A stretch of 64,000 nt of DNA from NCBI GenBank assembly GCA_944376295.1, contig CALWCE010000007.1, forward strand, positions 37,438-101,437. Direction: 5' to 3'. A program made the position numbers and the translations under genes. The stretch is from an uncultured Clostridia bacterium. GTDB taxonomy: Bacteria; Bacillota; Clostridia; Christensenellales; Borkfalkiaceae. Positions 7,497-16,438 of the stretch are shown here, piece after piece; within the stretch, counting starts at the first letter, position 1, and every line of letters starts with the position of its first letter. Below the pieces are notes generated by a model. It had not been told where the DNA came from, did not search any database, and saw nothing but the letters and a program-made list of their open reading frames with translations.

Positions 7497-8558
7497 ATGA
7501 GCAAAGTCAAAGACATCGCGGCGCGGTACGAGACGCTGGGGGAACTCCTCTCCTCCCCCGAGACCGCCGCCGATCCCGCCCGCTGGGCGGCATATTCCAA
7601 GGAGCGGGCCTCTCTCGAAGAGATCGCGCTCCAATATTACGCATGCGAGCGCACGAAAGAGGAGATGGACGCCGCTTTTTTGGAAGCGGAAACAGAGACG
7701 GGCGAGATGAAGGAGCTGCTGCTCGATGAGGGATACGCCCTCAAAGAGAAGCTTGTCTCCCTCGAAAACGAGCTCAAGGTCCTGCTCCTTCCCAAGGACG
7801 AGAAGGACGACGGGGGCTGCACCCTCGAGATCCGCGCGGGCGCGGGCGGCGAGGAAGCGGCGCTCTTTGCCTATGAGCTCTACCGCATGTATCAGGGGTA
7901 CTGCGAGAAGCACCGCTTCCGCTTCGAACCCGTCGACCTCAGCGAAACGGAGCTCGGCGGCATGAAGGAAGCCATCGTCAACATCAGCGGCAGGGGCGCC
8001 TACGGGCGCTTGAAATACGAGAGCGGCGTGCACCGCGTGCAGCGCGTGCCCGAAACGGAATCGCAGGGGCGCATCCATACCTCGACGGTCACCGTCGCCG
8101 TCCTTCCCGAGGCGGAGGAGGTGGACGTTGCGATCGACGAGAAGGACATCCGCGTCGACCTGTACCGGTCCTCGGGCGCGGGCGGGCAGAAGGTCAACAA
8201 GACGGAGACCGCCATCCGCATCACGCACTTCCCGACGGGCATCGTCGTCACCTGCCAGGATGAGCGCAGCCAGCTCAAGAACCGCGAAAAGGCGTTCCGC
8301 GTGCTGCGCGCACGCCTCTACGACTATTACAACGGCAAGCGTGAAGGCGAGGAGGCGGCAAACCGCAGGAGCCTCGTCGGCACGGGGGACAGGAGCGAAC
8401 GCATCCGCACCTACAACTTCCCGCAAAGCCGCATCACCGATCACAGGATCGGGCTCAGCCTGCATTCGATGGAAAACTTCCTCGCGGGCGACCTCGACGA
8501 GATGCTCGACGCTTTGGCGCGGGCGGACCGGGAGGCGCGCCTTGCGGCAGGCGAATGA
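7497..8558 (+). CDS. prfA: Peptide chain release factor 1
   Basis: A class I release factor of about 353 residues that reads UAA and UAG. The GGQ peptidyl-hydrolysis motif is at 229-231 inside RSSGAGGQKVNKT. The stop-codon recognition tripeptide, usually PxT, is PET at 185-187 in RVPETESQGRIHTS. Two adjacent ATG codons exist (7494 and 7497); the second is 4 nt from CGGAG and is preferred. It probably shares a transcript with the DUF1385-PrmC gene, so enzyme and substrate are co-expressed. Confidence 0.96.
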   Translation: MSKVKDIAARYETLGELLSSPETAADPARWAAYSKERASLEEIALQYYACERTKEEMDAAFLEAETETGEMKELLLDEGYALKEKLVSLENELKVLLLPKDEKDDGGCTLEIRAGAGGEEAALFAYELYRMYQGYCEKHRFRFEPVDLSETELGGMKEAIVNISGRGAYGRLKYESGVHRVQRVPETESQGRIHTSTVTVAVLPEAEEVDVAIDEKDIRVDLYRSSGAGGQKVNKTETAIRITHFPTGIVVTCQDERSQLKNREKAFRVLRARLYDYYNGKREGEEAANRRSLVGTGDRSERIRTYNFPQSRITDHRIGLSLHSMENFLAGDLDEMLDALARADREARLAAGE

Positions 8559-8593
8559 GAAAGCCAAACATTTTTCCCAAAGAGGTATTTGAT

Positions 8594-9790
8594 ATGGAAA
8601 GACTTGCAAAGCGCATCCGCACCATCTCGCCCTCGCTGACGCTCGCGATCAGCGCGAAGGCAAAGGCGATGAAGGCGGCGGGCGAAGACGTCGTCAACTT
8701 CGGCGTGGGGGAGCCCGACTTCAACACGCCCGAGCACATCATCAAGGCTGCAGAAGACGCCCTCGAGCGCGGCTGCACCAAGTACACGCCCGCAGCGGGC
8801 CTTCCCGAACTGCGCCGCGCGATCTGCGATAAATTCGCGCGCGACAACGGCCTCGAATACGAGCCTTCGCAGATCATCGTCTCCAACGGCGCCAAGCATT
8901 CCATCTTCAACGTATGCTTCGCGCTCCTCGACCCGGGCGACGAGGTCATCATCCCCGCGCCTTACTGGCTCACCTATCCCGAAGTCGTCAAGGTGTGCGG
9001 CGGCGTGCCCGTCATCGTCGAAGCGAGCAAGAAGAACCACTTCAAGATCACGCCCGAGGAGCTGAAAAGCGCCATCACGCCCAGGACCAAGCTCTTCATC
9101 TTCAATTCGCCCTGCAATCCCACGGGCGCCGTCTATACGGAAGCGGAAGTGCGCGCACTTGCCGCCGTCTGCGAAGAGGCGGGCATCTTCGTCCTTTCCG
9201 ACGAAATTTATGAAAAGCTCGTCTACGGGGAAGAGAAGCCCTTCTCGATGGCTGCCGTCTCCCCTAAGATGAAGGAGCAGACCATCACGGTCAACGGCGT
9301 TTCCAAGACGTACGCGATGACGGGCTGGCGCATCGGCTATCTCGCCGCGCCCCTCGACATCGCCAAGGCGATCTCTTCTTTCCAGAGCCACGCGACGAGC
9401 AACCCCAACTCCATCGCCCAGTACGCGACGATCAAGGCGCTCAATTCGCCCGAGGCTTCCGTCGAGGAGATGGTCGCCCGCTTTGCGCGCCGCCGTCTCG
9501 CTCTCATCGAGCGCGTTTCCGAGATGAAGGACGTCTACTGCATCATCCCCGAAGGGGCGTTCTATGCGATGCTCGTCGTGAGCTCCGCCTACGGCAAGAG
9601 CTTCGGCGCGCACAAGATCGTGGATTCCGTCTCCTTCTCCGACGTGCTGCTCGACGCCGCGAAAGTGGCGGTCGTTCCCGGCAAGGCGTTCGGCGCGGAC
9701 GACTGCGTGCGCCTTTCCTATTCGCTCTCCATGAAGGATATGTTGGAGGGCCTGGAGCGCATCGACGCCTTTGTGCAGAGCCTTCGGTGA
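8594..9790 (+). CDS. Pyridoxal-phosphate-dependent aspartate/aromatic aminotransferase, class I/II
   Basis: A 398-residue fold-type I aminotransferase of the AspB subgroup. It opens with MERLAKRIRTISPSLTLAI, typical for thermostable-type aspartate aminotransferases, and has NFGVGEPDFNTP, the NSPCNPTG segment, SDEIYEKL and the PLP lysine in NGVSKTYAMTGWRIGYL. It likely interconverts aspartate and oxaloacetate, though substrate range in this subgroup is broad. An upstream ATG at 8555 overlaps the prfA stop, but ATG 8594 has AGAGGT 8 nt upstream and matches family length. It follows prfA in the same direction without a visible terminator. Confidence 0.9.
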   Translation: MERLAKRIRTISPSLTLAISAKAKAMKAAGEDVVNFGVGEPDFNTPEHIIKAAEDALERGCTKYTPAAGLPELRRAICDKFARDNGLEYEPSQIIVSNGAKHSIFNVCFALLDPGDEVIIPAPYWLTYPEVVKVCGGVPVIVEASKKNHFKITPEELKSAITPRTKLFIFNSPCNPTGAVYTEAEVRALAAVCEEAGIFVLSDEIYEKLVYGEEKPFSMAAVSPKMKEQTITVNGVSKTYAMTGWRIGYLAAPLDIAKAISSFQSHATSNPNSIAQYATIKALNSPEASVEEMVARFARRRLALIERVSEMKDVYCIIPEGAFYAMLVVSSAYGKSFGAHKIVDSVSFSDVLLDAAKVAVVPGKAFGADDCVRLSYSLSMKDMLEGLERIDAFVQSLR

Positions 9791-9829
9791 GAAAAGTAAA
9801 AAATTTGCCGCTTTTTTTCGGGAAACCCC

Positions 9830-9858
9830 TTGAAAAATGCGTCAAAACTTGATAGAAT
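9830..9858 (+). promoter_or_regulatory. Promoter of the P-loop protein gene
   Basis: TTGAAA (9830-9835), a 17-bp spacer and TAGAAT (9853-9858), about 40 nt before the start codon. Confidence 0.65.
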
Positions 9859-9900
9859 AGAAGCATAATAAACGCGCCGCGAGGCGCATAGGAGGATAAC

Positions 9901-10308
9901 ATGATCAAAATCATTTGCGGCCCCAAGGGAAGCGGAAAGACAAAGCGCATCATCGACGCGGCGAACGGCGCGGTCGATACAGCCAAGGGCCACTTGATTT
10001 TCATTACCGACACCAAGCGGTATATGTACGACCTCAGGCGTGAGGTGCGCTTCATCGACGTTTCCGATTACTCCGTCGCGGGGGAAGACGCGCTGTGCGG
10101 CTTCATCAAGGGCGTCATCGCAGGCAGCTACGATAACGAATTCGTCTATGTCGACGGCGTGGCGCGCATCGCGGGCAAGGCCATCAAGGATATGGCGCAG
10201 CTCTTCTATATGCTCGAGAAAGTCGCTCAGATGCGCTCTCTCACCATCTACATCACCTGCAGCTGCGCGGAAGAGGAACTTCCCGAATTCGCGAAGAAGT
10301 ACCTGTAA
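9901..10308 (+). CDS. Small P-loop NTPase-like protein of unknown function
   Basis: The 135-residue protein has a Walker A motif at its N terminus (GPKGSGKT, residues 7-14). A possible Walker B-like strand, EFVYVDGVARI, sits near residues 80-90. It is too short for a full ATPase of a known class. Proteins like this in Clostridia are often labelled generic ATPases. AGGAGGATAAC precedes the ATG. It may share a transcript with thrC 120 bases downstream, although a weak hairpin (10365-10380) lies between them. No function can be assigned. Confidence 0.75.
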   Translation: MIKIICGPKGSGKTKRIIDAANGAVDTAKGHLIFITDTKRYMYDLRREVRFIDVSDYSVAGEDALCGFIKGVIAGSYDNEFVYVDGVARIAGKAIKDMAQLFYMLEKVAQMRSLTIYITCSCAEEELPEFAKKYL

Positions 10309-10428
10309 GGCAGGACACGGGGCATCCGCCCCGGACATTTCCAAAGAACACTTTCCCGTTACGTCCCTTGTTCATAAGGGGCGTTTTCGGGCGTTTCAGA
10401 GGGCGCACTGCCCTTGAAGGAGGCGACA

Positions 10429-11928
10429 ATGTATTTTATCAGTACGCGGGGCAACGAGCGCGTCACGGGCGCCGAGGCCGTCGTGCAGGGGCTCGCGAAG
10501 GACGGCGGGCTGTTCGTTCCCGAAAAATTCCCCTCCGTTTCGGCGGAGGAGATGGAGCGCATGCTCGCGATGGACTATCCCGAGCGCGCCGCCCTCGTCC
10601 TTTCCAAGTACTTCGACGAATACGATAAGGACGAGCTGCTGTCCGCGCTCAAAGCGGCATACGCCCAGTTCGACGACGGCGACGCCGCTCCCCTCGTCAA
10701 GGTGGAGAACGGCATGTTCATGCTCGAACTCTATCACGGCCCCACCTGCGCCTTCAAGGATATGGCGCTCACCGTGCTCCCTTATCTGTTGAGGAAGGGG
10801 TGCGATCTTCTGGGCATCAAGGAGACCGTCCTCATCCTCGTCGCGACGAGCGGCGATACGGGCAAGGCGGCGCTCGAAGGCTTCCGCGACAGGGAGGGCG
10901 TCAAGATCATGGTCGTCTATCCCGACGACGGCGTCTCCAAGATGCAGAAGCTGCAGATGTGCACGCAGGACGGCGAGAACGTCAACGTCGTGGCGGTCAA
11001 GGGCAACTTCGACGACTGCCAGACGACGGTCAAGCGCATCTTCCACTCCGAAGAGTGTAAAGAAGAGCTTGCCAAGAGAAATATCCGCCTCTCGTCCGCC
11101 AATTCCATCAACTTCGGGCGGCTGGCGCCCCAGATCGCTTACTATTTCTCCGCTTATCTCGATCTCGTCTCCTCCGAGCAGATCAAGATGGGGGACAAGG
11201 TAGATTTCACCGTTCCCACGGGCAACTTCGGCAACATCCTCGCGGCGTACTATGCCAAGCAGATGGGGCTTCCCGTCGGCAGGCTCGTGTGCGCTTCCAA
11301 CCGCAACAACGTCCTCACCGACTTCCTCCTGCGCGGCGTCTACGACGTCAGCAAGCGCCCCTTCTTCAAGACGATGTCCCCCTCGATGGATATCCTCATC
11401 TCGTCCAATCTTGAGCGTCTTCTTTTCGAGCTCTCGGGAAGGGACGCCGCTCTCACGGCGGAGCGCATGGAGTCCCTCGTGAAGACGGGCAAATATTCCG
11501 TGCGCGCGGAGGAGCTCAAGTCTATCCGCGAGCAGTTCTATGCGGGCTATGCTTCGGAGGACGACACGGTGGACTGCGTCTACGAATTCTTCACCGAATA
11601 CGGCTATCCCATGGATCCGCATACGGGCGTCGCGATGTTCGTCGCCGAGCGCTATCACGAATCGCTCGAAAAGGAGACGCCGCCCGTAACTCCCGCGCCG
11701 ATGGTCGTCGTGTCGACGGCGAGCCCCTATAAGTTCCCGCAGGCGGTTTACTACGCGCTCACGGGCAACGACGTCAAAGACAGCTTCAAGGGCATCAAGC
11801 GCATCAATCTTCTGACGGCGATGAAGGTCCCCGAAAGCCTCAAGGAGATCCGCTACAAGCCCATCCGCTTCAAGACGTCCGTCTCTGCCGATAAGATCTT
11901 CGAGGAAGTTTTAAAGTTCGTCGGCTGA
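10429..11928 (+). CDS. thrC: Threonine synthase
   Basis: A 499-residue PLP enzyme of the long threonine synthase type, which converts O-phosphohomoserine to threonine and phosphate. The PLP lysine lies in GPTCAFKDMAL. VATSGDTGKAAL, the phosphate-cup segment PTGNFGNILAAYYAKQMG and the N-terminal STRGNE also match. The start is ATG 10429 with AAGGAGG 5 nt upstream; an earlier TTG at 10414 lies inside the ribosome binding site region. No other threonine-pathway genes are adjacent, and I see no T-box in the 120-base gap before it. Confidence 0.95.
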   Translation: MYFISTRGNERVTGAEAVVQGLAKDGGLFVPEKFPSVSAEEMERMLAMDYPERAALVLSKYFDEYDKDELLSALKAAYAQFDDGDAAPLVKVENGMFMLELYHGPTCAFKDMALTVLPYLLRKGCDLLGIKETVLILVATSGDTGKAALEGFRDREGVKIMVVYPDDGVSKMQKLQMCTQDGENVNVVAVKGNFDDCQTTVKRIFHSEECKEELAKRNIRLSSANSINFGRLAPQIAYYFSAYLDLVSSEQIKMGDKVDFTVPTGNFGNILAAYYAKQMGLPVGRLVCASNRNNVLTDFLLRGVYDVSKRPFFKTMSPSMDILISSNLERLLFELSGRDAALTAERMESLVKTGKYSVRAEELKSIREQFYAGYASEDDTVDCVYEFFTEYGYPMDPHTGVAMFVAERYHESLEKETPPVTPAPMVVVSTASPYKFPQAVYYALTGNDVKDSFKGIKRINLLTAMKVPESLKEIRYKPIRFKTSVSADKIFEEVLKFVG

Positions 11929-11944
11929 GGAAAGGGGCGAAAGG

Positions 11945-11988
11945 TGTCAGAATGACAGAAATCTTGCCCGAAAAGGGGAAAATTTCCC
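11945..11988 (+). promoter_or_regulatory. Two dyad-symmetric sequences upstream of the gap promoter (candidate operator)
   Basis: TGTCA-GAA-TGACA at 11945-11957 and GGGAAA-A-TTTCCC at 11976-11988 are perfect inverted repeats. The second ends 7 bp before the -35 element. They could bind a glycolytic regulator; this is position-based inference only. Confidence 0.3.
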
Positions 11989-11995
11989 AAAAGTC

Positions 11996-12024
11996 TTGAC
12001 TACTTTTCGCGAATGTGCTACAAT
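11996..12024 (+). promoter_or_regulatory. Promoter of gap
   Basis: TTGACT (11996-12001), a 17-bp spacer and TACAAT (12019-12024), with a leader of about 53 nt. Confidence 0.8.
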
Positions 12025-12083
12025 GATACGGTAAATACGGCTTCCGCAGGCGCGGCGGCCGAAAAAAGAGGAGATTAGGTATT

Positions 12084-13103
12084 ATGGCAAATGTAAGAGT
12101 TGCAATCAATGGCTTCGGCAGGATCGGTCGCCTTGCGTTCCGTCAGATGTTCGGCGCAGACGGCTATGAGATCGTCGCGATCAACGACCTGACCAGCCCA
12201 AAGATGCTCGCGCATCTTCTCAAGTATGACTCCGCACAGGGCAGATACGAGCACGCAGACACCGTGTCCGCCGATGACGAAGCCGGCACCATCACCGTCT
12301 GCGGCAAGACCATCAAGATCTATGCCGAAAAAGACGCAAAGAACCTTCCTTGGGGCGAGATCGGCGTAGACGTCGTCCTCGAATGCACGGGCTTCTACAC
12401 CTCCAAGGCAAAGAGCCAGGCTCACATCGACGCAGGCGCAAAGAAGGTCGTCATCTCCGCTCCCGCGGGCAACGATCTTCCCACCGTCGTGTTCAGCGTC
12501 AACGAGAAGTCGCTCAAGAAGTCGGATACCATCATCTCCGCAGCTTCCTGCACGACCAACTGCCTCGCTCCCATGGCAGATACCCTCAACAAGCTCGCTA
12601 AGATCAAGAAGGGCTACATGACGACCATCCACGCTTACACGGGCGACCAGATGGTGCTCGACGGTCCTCACCGCAAGGGCGATCTTCGCCGTGCGCGTGC
12701 CGCTGCCGTCAACATCGTTCCCAACTCCACGGGCGCTGCAAAGGCGATCGGTCTTGTCATCCCCGAACTCAACGGCGTGCTTGACGGCTGCGCTCAGCGC
12801 GTTCCCGTTCCCACCGGCTCTCTGACGCAGCTCGTCGCGATCTGCGAAGGCGAGATCGATAAGGACGCCGTCAACAAGGCGATGAAGGACGCTTCCTCCG
12901 CTTCCTTCGGTTACACCGAAGAAGAGATCGTCTCCTCCGATATCGTCGGCATCACCTACGGTTCGCTGTTCGACGCTACGCAGACCAAGTGCATGCCCAT
13001 GGGCGACGGCACGACGCTCGTCAAGGTCGTCTCCTGGTACGACAACGAGAACTCCTACACCAGCCAGATGGTGCGCACGATCAAGTACTTCGCAGAGCTT
13101 TGA
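12084..13103 (+). CDS. gap: Glyceraldehyde-3-phosphate dehydrogenase, type I
   Basis: The 339-residue NAD-dependent enzyme converts glyceraldehyde 3-phosphate to 1,3-bisphosphoglycerate in glycolysis. It has the Rossmann start [13 protein letters not shown] and the active-site segment [12 protein letters not shown] with catalytic C156; the length is standard. It stands alone with its own promoter and terminator and is not next to pgk or tpi. Codon choice looks more biased to frequent codons than its neighbours, as expected for a highly expressed gene. Confidence 0.97.
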   Translation: MANVRVAINGFGRIGRLAFRQMFGADGYEIVAINDLTSPKMLAHLLKYDSAQGRYEHADTVSADDEAGTITVCGKTIKIYAEKDAKNLPWGEIGVDVVLECTGFYTSKAKSQAHIDAGAKKVVISAPAGNDLPTVVFSVNEKSLKKSDTIISAASCTTNCLAPMADTLNKLAKIKKGYMTTIHAYTGDQMVLDGPHRKGDLRRARAAAVNIVPNSTGAAKAIGLVIPELNGVLDGCAQRVPVPTGSLTQLVAICEGEIDKDAVNKAMKDASSASFGYTEEEIVSSDIVGITYGSLFDATQTKCMPMGDGTTLVKVVSWYDNENSYTSQMVRTIKYFAEL

Positions 13104-13123
13104 TCGGAATTTGAACAAAATAG

Positions 13124-13151
13124 AGCGCTCTCCCTCGGGAGGGCGCTTTTT
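13124..13151 (+). terminator. Terminator of gap
   Basis: A 10-bp stem with one G-U pair (AGCGCTCTCC with GGAGGGCGCT), tetraloop and T5. Confidence 0.85.
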
Positions 13152-13183
13152 GCTTGCAAAATATACGAGATCCAACGAGGGTA

Positions 13184-13212
13184 TTGTCAAGCGCTGCTGC
13201 GCGTGATATAAT
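13184..13212 (+). promoter_or_regulatory. Promoter of the leucine-rich repeat lipoprotein gene
   Basis: TTGTCA (13184-13189), a 17-bp spacer and TATAAT (13207-13212). Confidence 0.75.
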
Positions 13213-13247
13213 ATAGAAAAGCGGCACTTGAGCCGCGGGAGGGGAAT

Positions 13248-15038
13248 ATGAAGAAGAAAATCATCGCCGTCATTGCGGCATGCGCCATCCTCTGCATGGC
13301 GGGGGCGTTTGCCTCATGCAGTCATGAACACAAGTTCGGCGAATGGGTCACGGTGACGGAGGCGACCTGTACCGAAGGCGGCGTGCGGGAACGCACCTGC
13401 AGGTGCGGCGAGCGGGAAGCGGAGGCCGTCGACGCCCTCGGCCATGACTACCGGAACGGCGTCTGCACGCGCTGCGGCGAGGAACAGCCGCCGACAGAGA
13501 ACGAATTTTTTGCTTTTTTGCCGCAGGGGAACGGCTGCTATTCCATCGAAGCGGCTCCCGGGAAACTGCTGCCCGAGACCGTCGTCCTGCCCTCGGAATA
13601 TGAGGGAGGTGCGGTCACGGAGATCCTTCCCTCGGGGTTTTGGAGAGGGAATATGAGGACTGTCTTCATCCCGGACAGCTATACCAATATTGCCAACGAA
13701 GCCTTTTCGGGCTGCGATGCGCTCGAGGAAGTGACGGCGGAAGGGCAGCTCGATCAACTCGGCGATAACGCCTTTTACGGCTGTTCCTCGCTGGAGCGCG
13801 CGCTCTTTGAGGACGGCGTAAAAAGAGTGGGCAACAGTGTGTTCGGAGATTGTACCGCGCTCACCGAAGTGCGGCTGGGGGAAGGGACGGAGATCTTATC
13901 GGGAGAGCTTTGCGTCCGCTGCCCCTCTTTGAAGGAGATCGTGCTCCCCGACAGCGTGACGCAGATCTGGAAAAGCCTTGCGCGGGAATGCGAAAGCCTG
14001 GAGCGGATCTCGATCGGCAGCGGGCTCAAGTCGATCTCCGCTATCGGCGGAATGGCGATGGCTCCCGATTGCCCCGCGCTCTCCAAGATCGAAGTCGATC
14101 CCGAAAACCCCTTCTTCTCGGGGGAAGGGAACTGCCTTGTGCGGAAGGAAGACGGGCTGCTCCTCGCGGGCGGCAAAGACAGCGTGATCCCCGCCGACGG
14201 CAGCGTGCGGGAGATCGGATACGGCGCCTTTTCGGGAACAGCCATCGCGCGCGCCGAGATCCCCGCGGGCGTCGTCCGCATCGGAGACAATGCGTTCATG
14301 AACTGTACCGCGCTTGCCAAGGTCAGCTTCCCTGCAGGGCTTTCCGAGATCGGCGGGTACGCCTTTGCAGGCTGTGGAAAACTTGCCGAGATCGCTCTTC
14401 CCGAGGGGCTTTCCGAGATCGGCGACTATGCCTTTTGGAGTACAGCGATCGGGACGCTTCGCCTTCCCGAGTCTCTCTCAAAGATCGGGCTCGCCGTTTT
14501 TTCGGACTGCACGAACCTCAAGACCGCCTATGTGCCCGGCGTGAAGAACGTGGGCGGCGGGATGTTCCAAGATTGTACCGCGCTGGAAGAGGTGACGATA
14601 GGGGAGGGCGCCGTCGACCTCGGGGCGTCCCTGTTCTCGGGCTGCACCGCGCTGCGCTCGGTCACGCTCCCCGAAAGCGCCGTCTCGGTAGGCGACGAGT
14701 GCTTTTCGGGCTGCACGTCGTTGGCGGAGATCGAGTGGGGATCGCCGCTCATCGTGATCGGCGGGCGTGCCTTCCGGGACTGCGTCCTTTTGCGGGAAGT
14801 CTGTCTCGGCGCGTCCGCATATTACGTCGGTCCCGGGGCATTCCTCGGCTGCGAGTCGCTCGAAGCGGTGTATTTTGCCGGGACGGAGGGCTGGACGGCG
14901 GACAGAGAGCCCATCGATCCCGCGCTTCTTGCCGACCCTCAGGCGGCAGCTCAACTTCTGAAAGAGAATGAGAGCCAAATATGGGAAAATCCCGAAAAAA
15001 GAGACGAATGGTTCGGGAGCGCCGGTCAAGGAGCATGA
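13248..15038 (+). CDS. BspA-like leucine-rich repeat surface lipoprotein
   Basis: A 596-residue secreted protein. Residues 1-24 are a lipoprotein signal peptide ending in FASC24. Residues about 26-80 hold a cysteine-rich repeat (HEHKFGEW, then CTEGG, TCRCGE, GHDY, CTRCGEE) of the kind repeated many times in the GH43 lipoprotein at 33.8 kb. From about 110 to 560 it consists of BspA/LRR_5 repeats with the pattern IGDNAFxxCxxLxxVxLP. The tail EGWTADREPIDPALLADP is nearly identical to that of the protein at 16439. Such proteins usually mediate adhesion or binding on the cell surface. GGGAGGGG precedes the ATG. Confidence 0.88.
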   Translation: MKKKIIAVIAACAILCMAGAFASCSHEHKFGEWVTVTEATCTEGGVRERTCRCGEREAEAVDALGHDYRNGVCTRCGEEQPPTENEFFAFLPQGNGCYSIEAAPGKLLPETVVLPSEYEGGAVTEILPSGFWRGNMRTVFIPDSYTNIANEAFSGCDALEEVTAEGQLDQLGDNAFYGCSSLERALFEDGVKRVGNSVFGDCTALTEVRLGEGTEILSGELCVRCPSLKEIVLPDSVTQIWKSLARECESLERISIGSGLKSISAIGGMAMAPDCPALSKIEVDPENPFFSGEGNCLVRKEDGLLLAGGKDSVIPADGSVREIGYGAFSGTAIARAEIPAGVVRIGDNAFMNCTALAKVSFPAGLSEIGGYAFAGCGKLAEIALPEGLSEIGDYAFWSTAIGTLRLPESLSKIGLAVFSDCTNLKTAYVPGVKNVGGGMFQDCTALEEVTIGEGAVDLGASLFSGCTALRSVTLPESAVSVGDECFSGCTSLAEIEWGSPLIVIGGRAFRDCVLLREVCLGASAYYVGPGAFLGCESLEAVYFAGTEGWTADREPIDPALLADPQAAAQLLKENESQIWENPEKRDEWFGSAGQGA

Positions 15039-15093
15039 AACAGCGATCCGAGCCCGTTTGATATTTCTTTGTAATTTTTTTAAAAAAACCCTA

Positions 15094-15121
15094 TTGACAG
15101 GGGGGGTAAGTCTGTTATAAT
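15094..15121 (+). promoter_or_regulatory. Promoter of the small lipoprotein cluster
   Basis: TTGACA (15094-15099), a 16-bp spacer and TATAAT (15116-15121), in an AT-rich gap. It probably drives the three genes at 15196, 15774 and 16439. Confidence 0.75.
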
Positions 15122-15195
15122 ATCAATGGATATAATTAAATGGGGAAAGCAGATCGATCAGATCTTGCAATAATCAAGAGATAGGGAGGTTAAAA

Positions 15196-15762
15196 ATGAG
15201 AAAAATATTTGCAGCGATCTGTGCAGCGGTCATGCTCCTGTGCGGCGCGCTCTTTGCGGGCTGTGCTTCCTCCGAATTGGAAGAATATGATGTCTCCGAT
15301 ATGGTCGTCTTCGGGCCGATGTGGGAAGAGCCAAATCAAAACCTAAAGAACATCATGTTCAATATTCCTTTTGCGACGGCATTGATCGAGGTCACGGCGG
15401 AGCGGGGTAGATTTCAAACGAGTAAAATCACGCCAAAAAGTTCGTTTTTCTTTAAAAAGATTGTATTATATACGATGTTGACTGAATTAGACGCCGAGCA
15501 CACCCCTAATATTTATGTATATTACCTCAATGGGTTGAACCTGTCCGAAGCCGAGGCGATGGCTTTTGAAGATTTTATCGATGTCATAGTCTTGGATAGC
15601 GAAAACATGGTGATCGGTTATGCCGTCATCAAAGTGGAGGCGTCCGAAGAAGGCGGTCTTAAAGGGACGCTGCTGAGATCGGTGCGGTTCGGCAGTTGGT
15701 GCGCGGCAGACAGAGACCATGTGGAACAGCAGATCGAAACGATCAAGCGGGAAAACCGATAA
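15196..15762 (+). CDS. Small lipoprotein of unknown function, paralogue A
   Basis: This 188-residue protein has a lipoprotein signal peptide with a textbook lipobox, LFAGC23. The mature part resembles the next gene product: both have a FDD/EDF-type acidic middle, a VIKVE strand and end in KRENR or IRENR, so they are paralogues. I recognise no domain. The coding sequence is clearly AT-richer than the surrounding genes. Its signal-peptide DNA (15211-15257) is identical over 47 nt to that of the unrelated lipoprotein at 16439. GGGAGG precedes the ATG. Confidence 0.75.
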   Translation: MRKIFAAICAAVMLLCGALFAGCASSELEEYDVSDMVVFGPMWEEPNQNLKNIMFNIPFATALIEVTAERGRFQTSKITPKSSFFFKKIVLYTMLTELDAEHTPNIYVYYLNGLNLSEAEAMAFEDFIDVIVLDSENMVIGYAVIKVEASEEGGLKGTLLRSVRFGSWCAADRDHVEQQIETIKRENR

Positions 15763-15773
15763 GGAGGACGACA

Positions 15774-16427
15774 ATGAAAAAAATCATGACAATGGCATGC
15801 GCGGCTTTGATGCTTTTCGCGTGCGGTATGGCTTCGGGCTGTAAAGATGAACTCAAGGCGGAAGAGTATGTCGAAACAAATTATCCCGCTCCCGTGGCGG
15901 AGAATGCCCCGGAGGGAGTATCTTTCCGCTTCCTTCTGTATCCCGATGAGAGGTATGTCATGTATGATGTAACTTGTGAGAACGGAAGACTGAAAACGTA
16001 TTGGGACGATAAATTTGCCGAGGCACTCACGAACTACTCTCACCCCACCGATCCTGCCCCCGATCGCCTGTTCGATCACCACGCCTCGATCTACCAAACC
16101 CCCGACGTTGAGCTGGACGGGGCAGATACCGATAAGATGGAAGACTGGCCGTATGTCGATTATATCTACGCTCCCGGAGAGGACGGGGAGCTCGTTGATT
16201 TTGTGACGGTGATCTGTTCGGTGCCCGCTAAAGCGACAGGGGGGTTCCAGTTTTCTCAGGAGGGGATCATCTGTTTTATCGTTATCAAAGTGGAACCTAA
16301 GGATATGGAGCTGACTGCAACAGTCGTGAAGTCGGTCTCCTACAAGGCCGAACGCGTGTCTTATGTGGGACAGCCATATTCCCGCGTCAAAAAGGAGATC
16401 GCGAAGACCATACGCGAAAACAGATAA
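15774..16427 (+). CDS. Small lipoprotein of unknown function, paralogue B
   Basis: A 217-residue protein with a lipoprotein signal peptide (lipobox MASGC23). The ORF could be extended upstream to 15696, but ATG 15774 has AAGGAGG 6 nt before it and begins the signal peptide. The C-terminal third aligns with the preceding gene product (VIKVE, a basic helix, final IRENR). Acidic residues are frequent in the middle (EDWPYVDYIYAPGEDGE). No domain is recognised. It is second in a three-gene lipoprotein operon; its stop overlaps a possible upstream start of the next gene. Confidence 0.75.
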   Translation: MKKIMTMACAALMLFACGMASGCKDELKAEEYVETNYPAPVAENAPEGVSFRFLLYPDERYVMYDVTCENGRLKTYWDDKFAEALTNYSHPTDPAPDRLFDHHASIYQTPDVELDGADTDKMEDWPYVDYIYAPGEDGELVDFVTVICSVPAKATGGFQFSQEGIICFIVIKVEPKDMELTATVVKSVSYKAERVSYVGQPYSRVKKEIAKTIRENR

Positions 16428-16438
16428 TGAGGTCTGCG

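Noticed and set aside
10309-10428. T-box or threonine attenuator before thrC
   Set aside because: There is only a weak hairpin (CCCTT/AAGGG with GTTTT) and no T-box core or codon-rich leader peptide.
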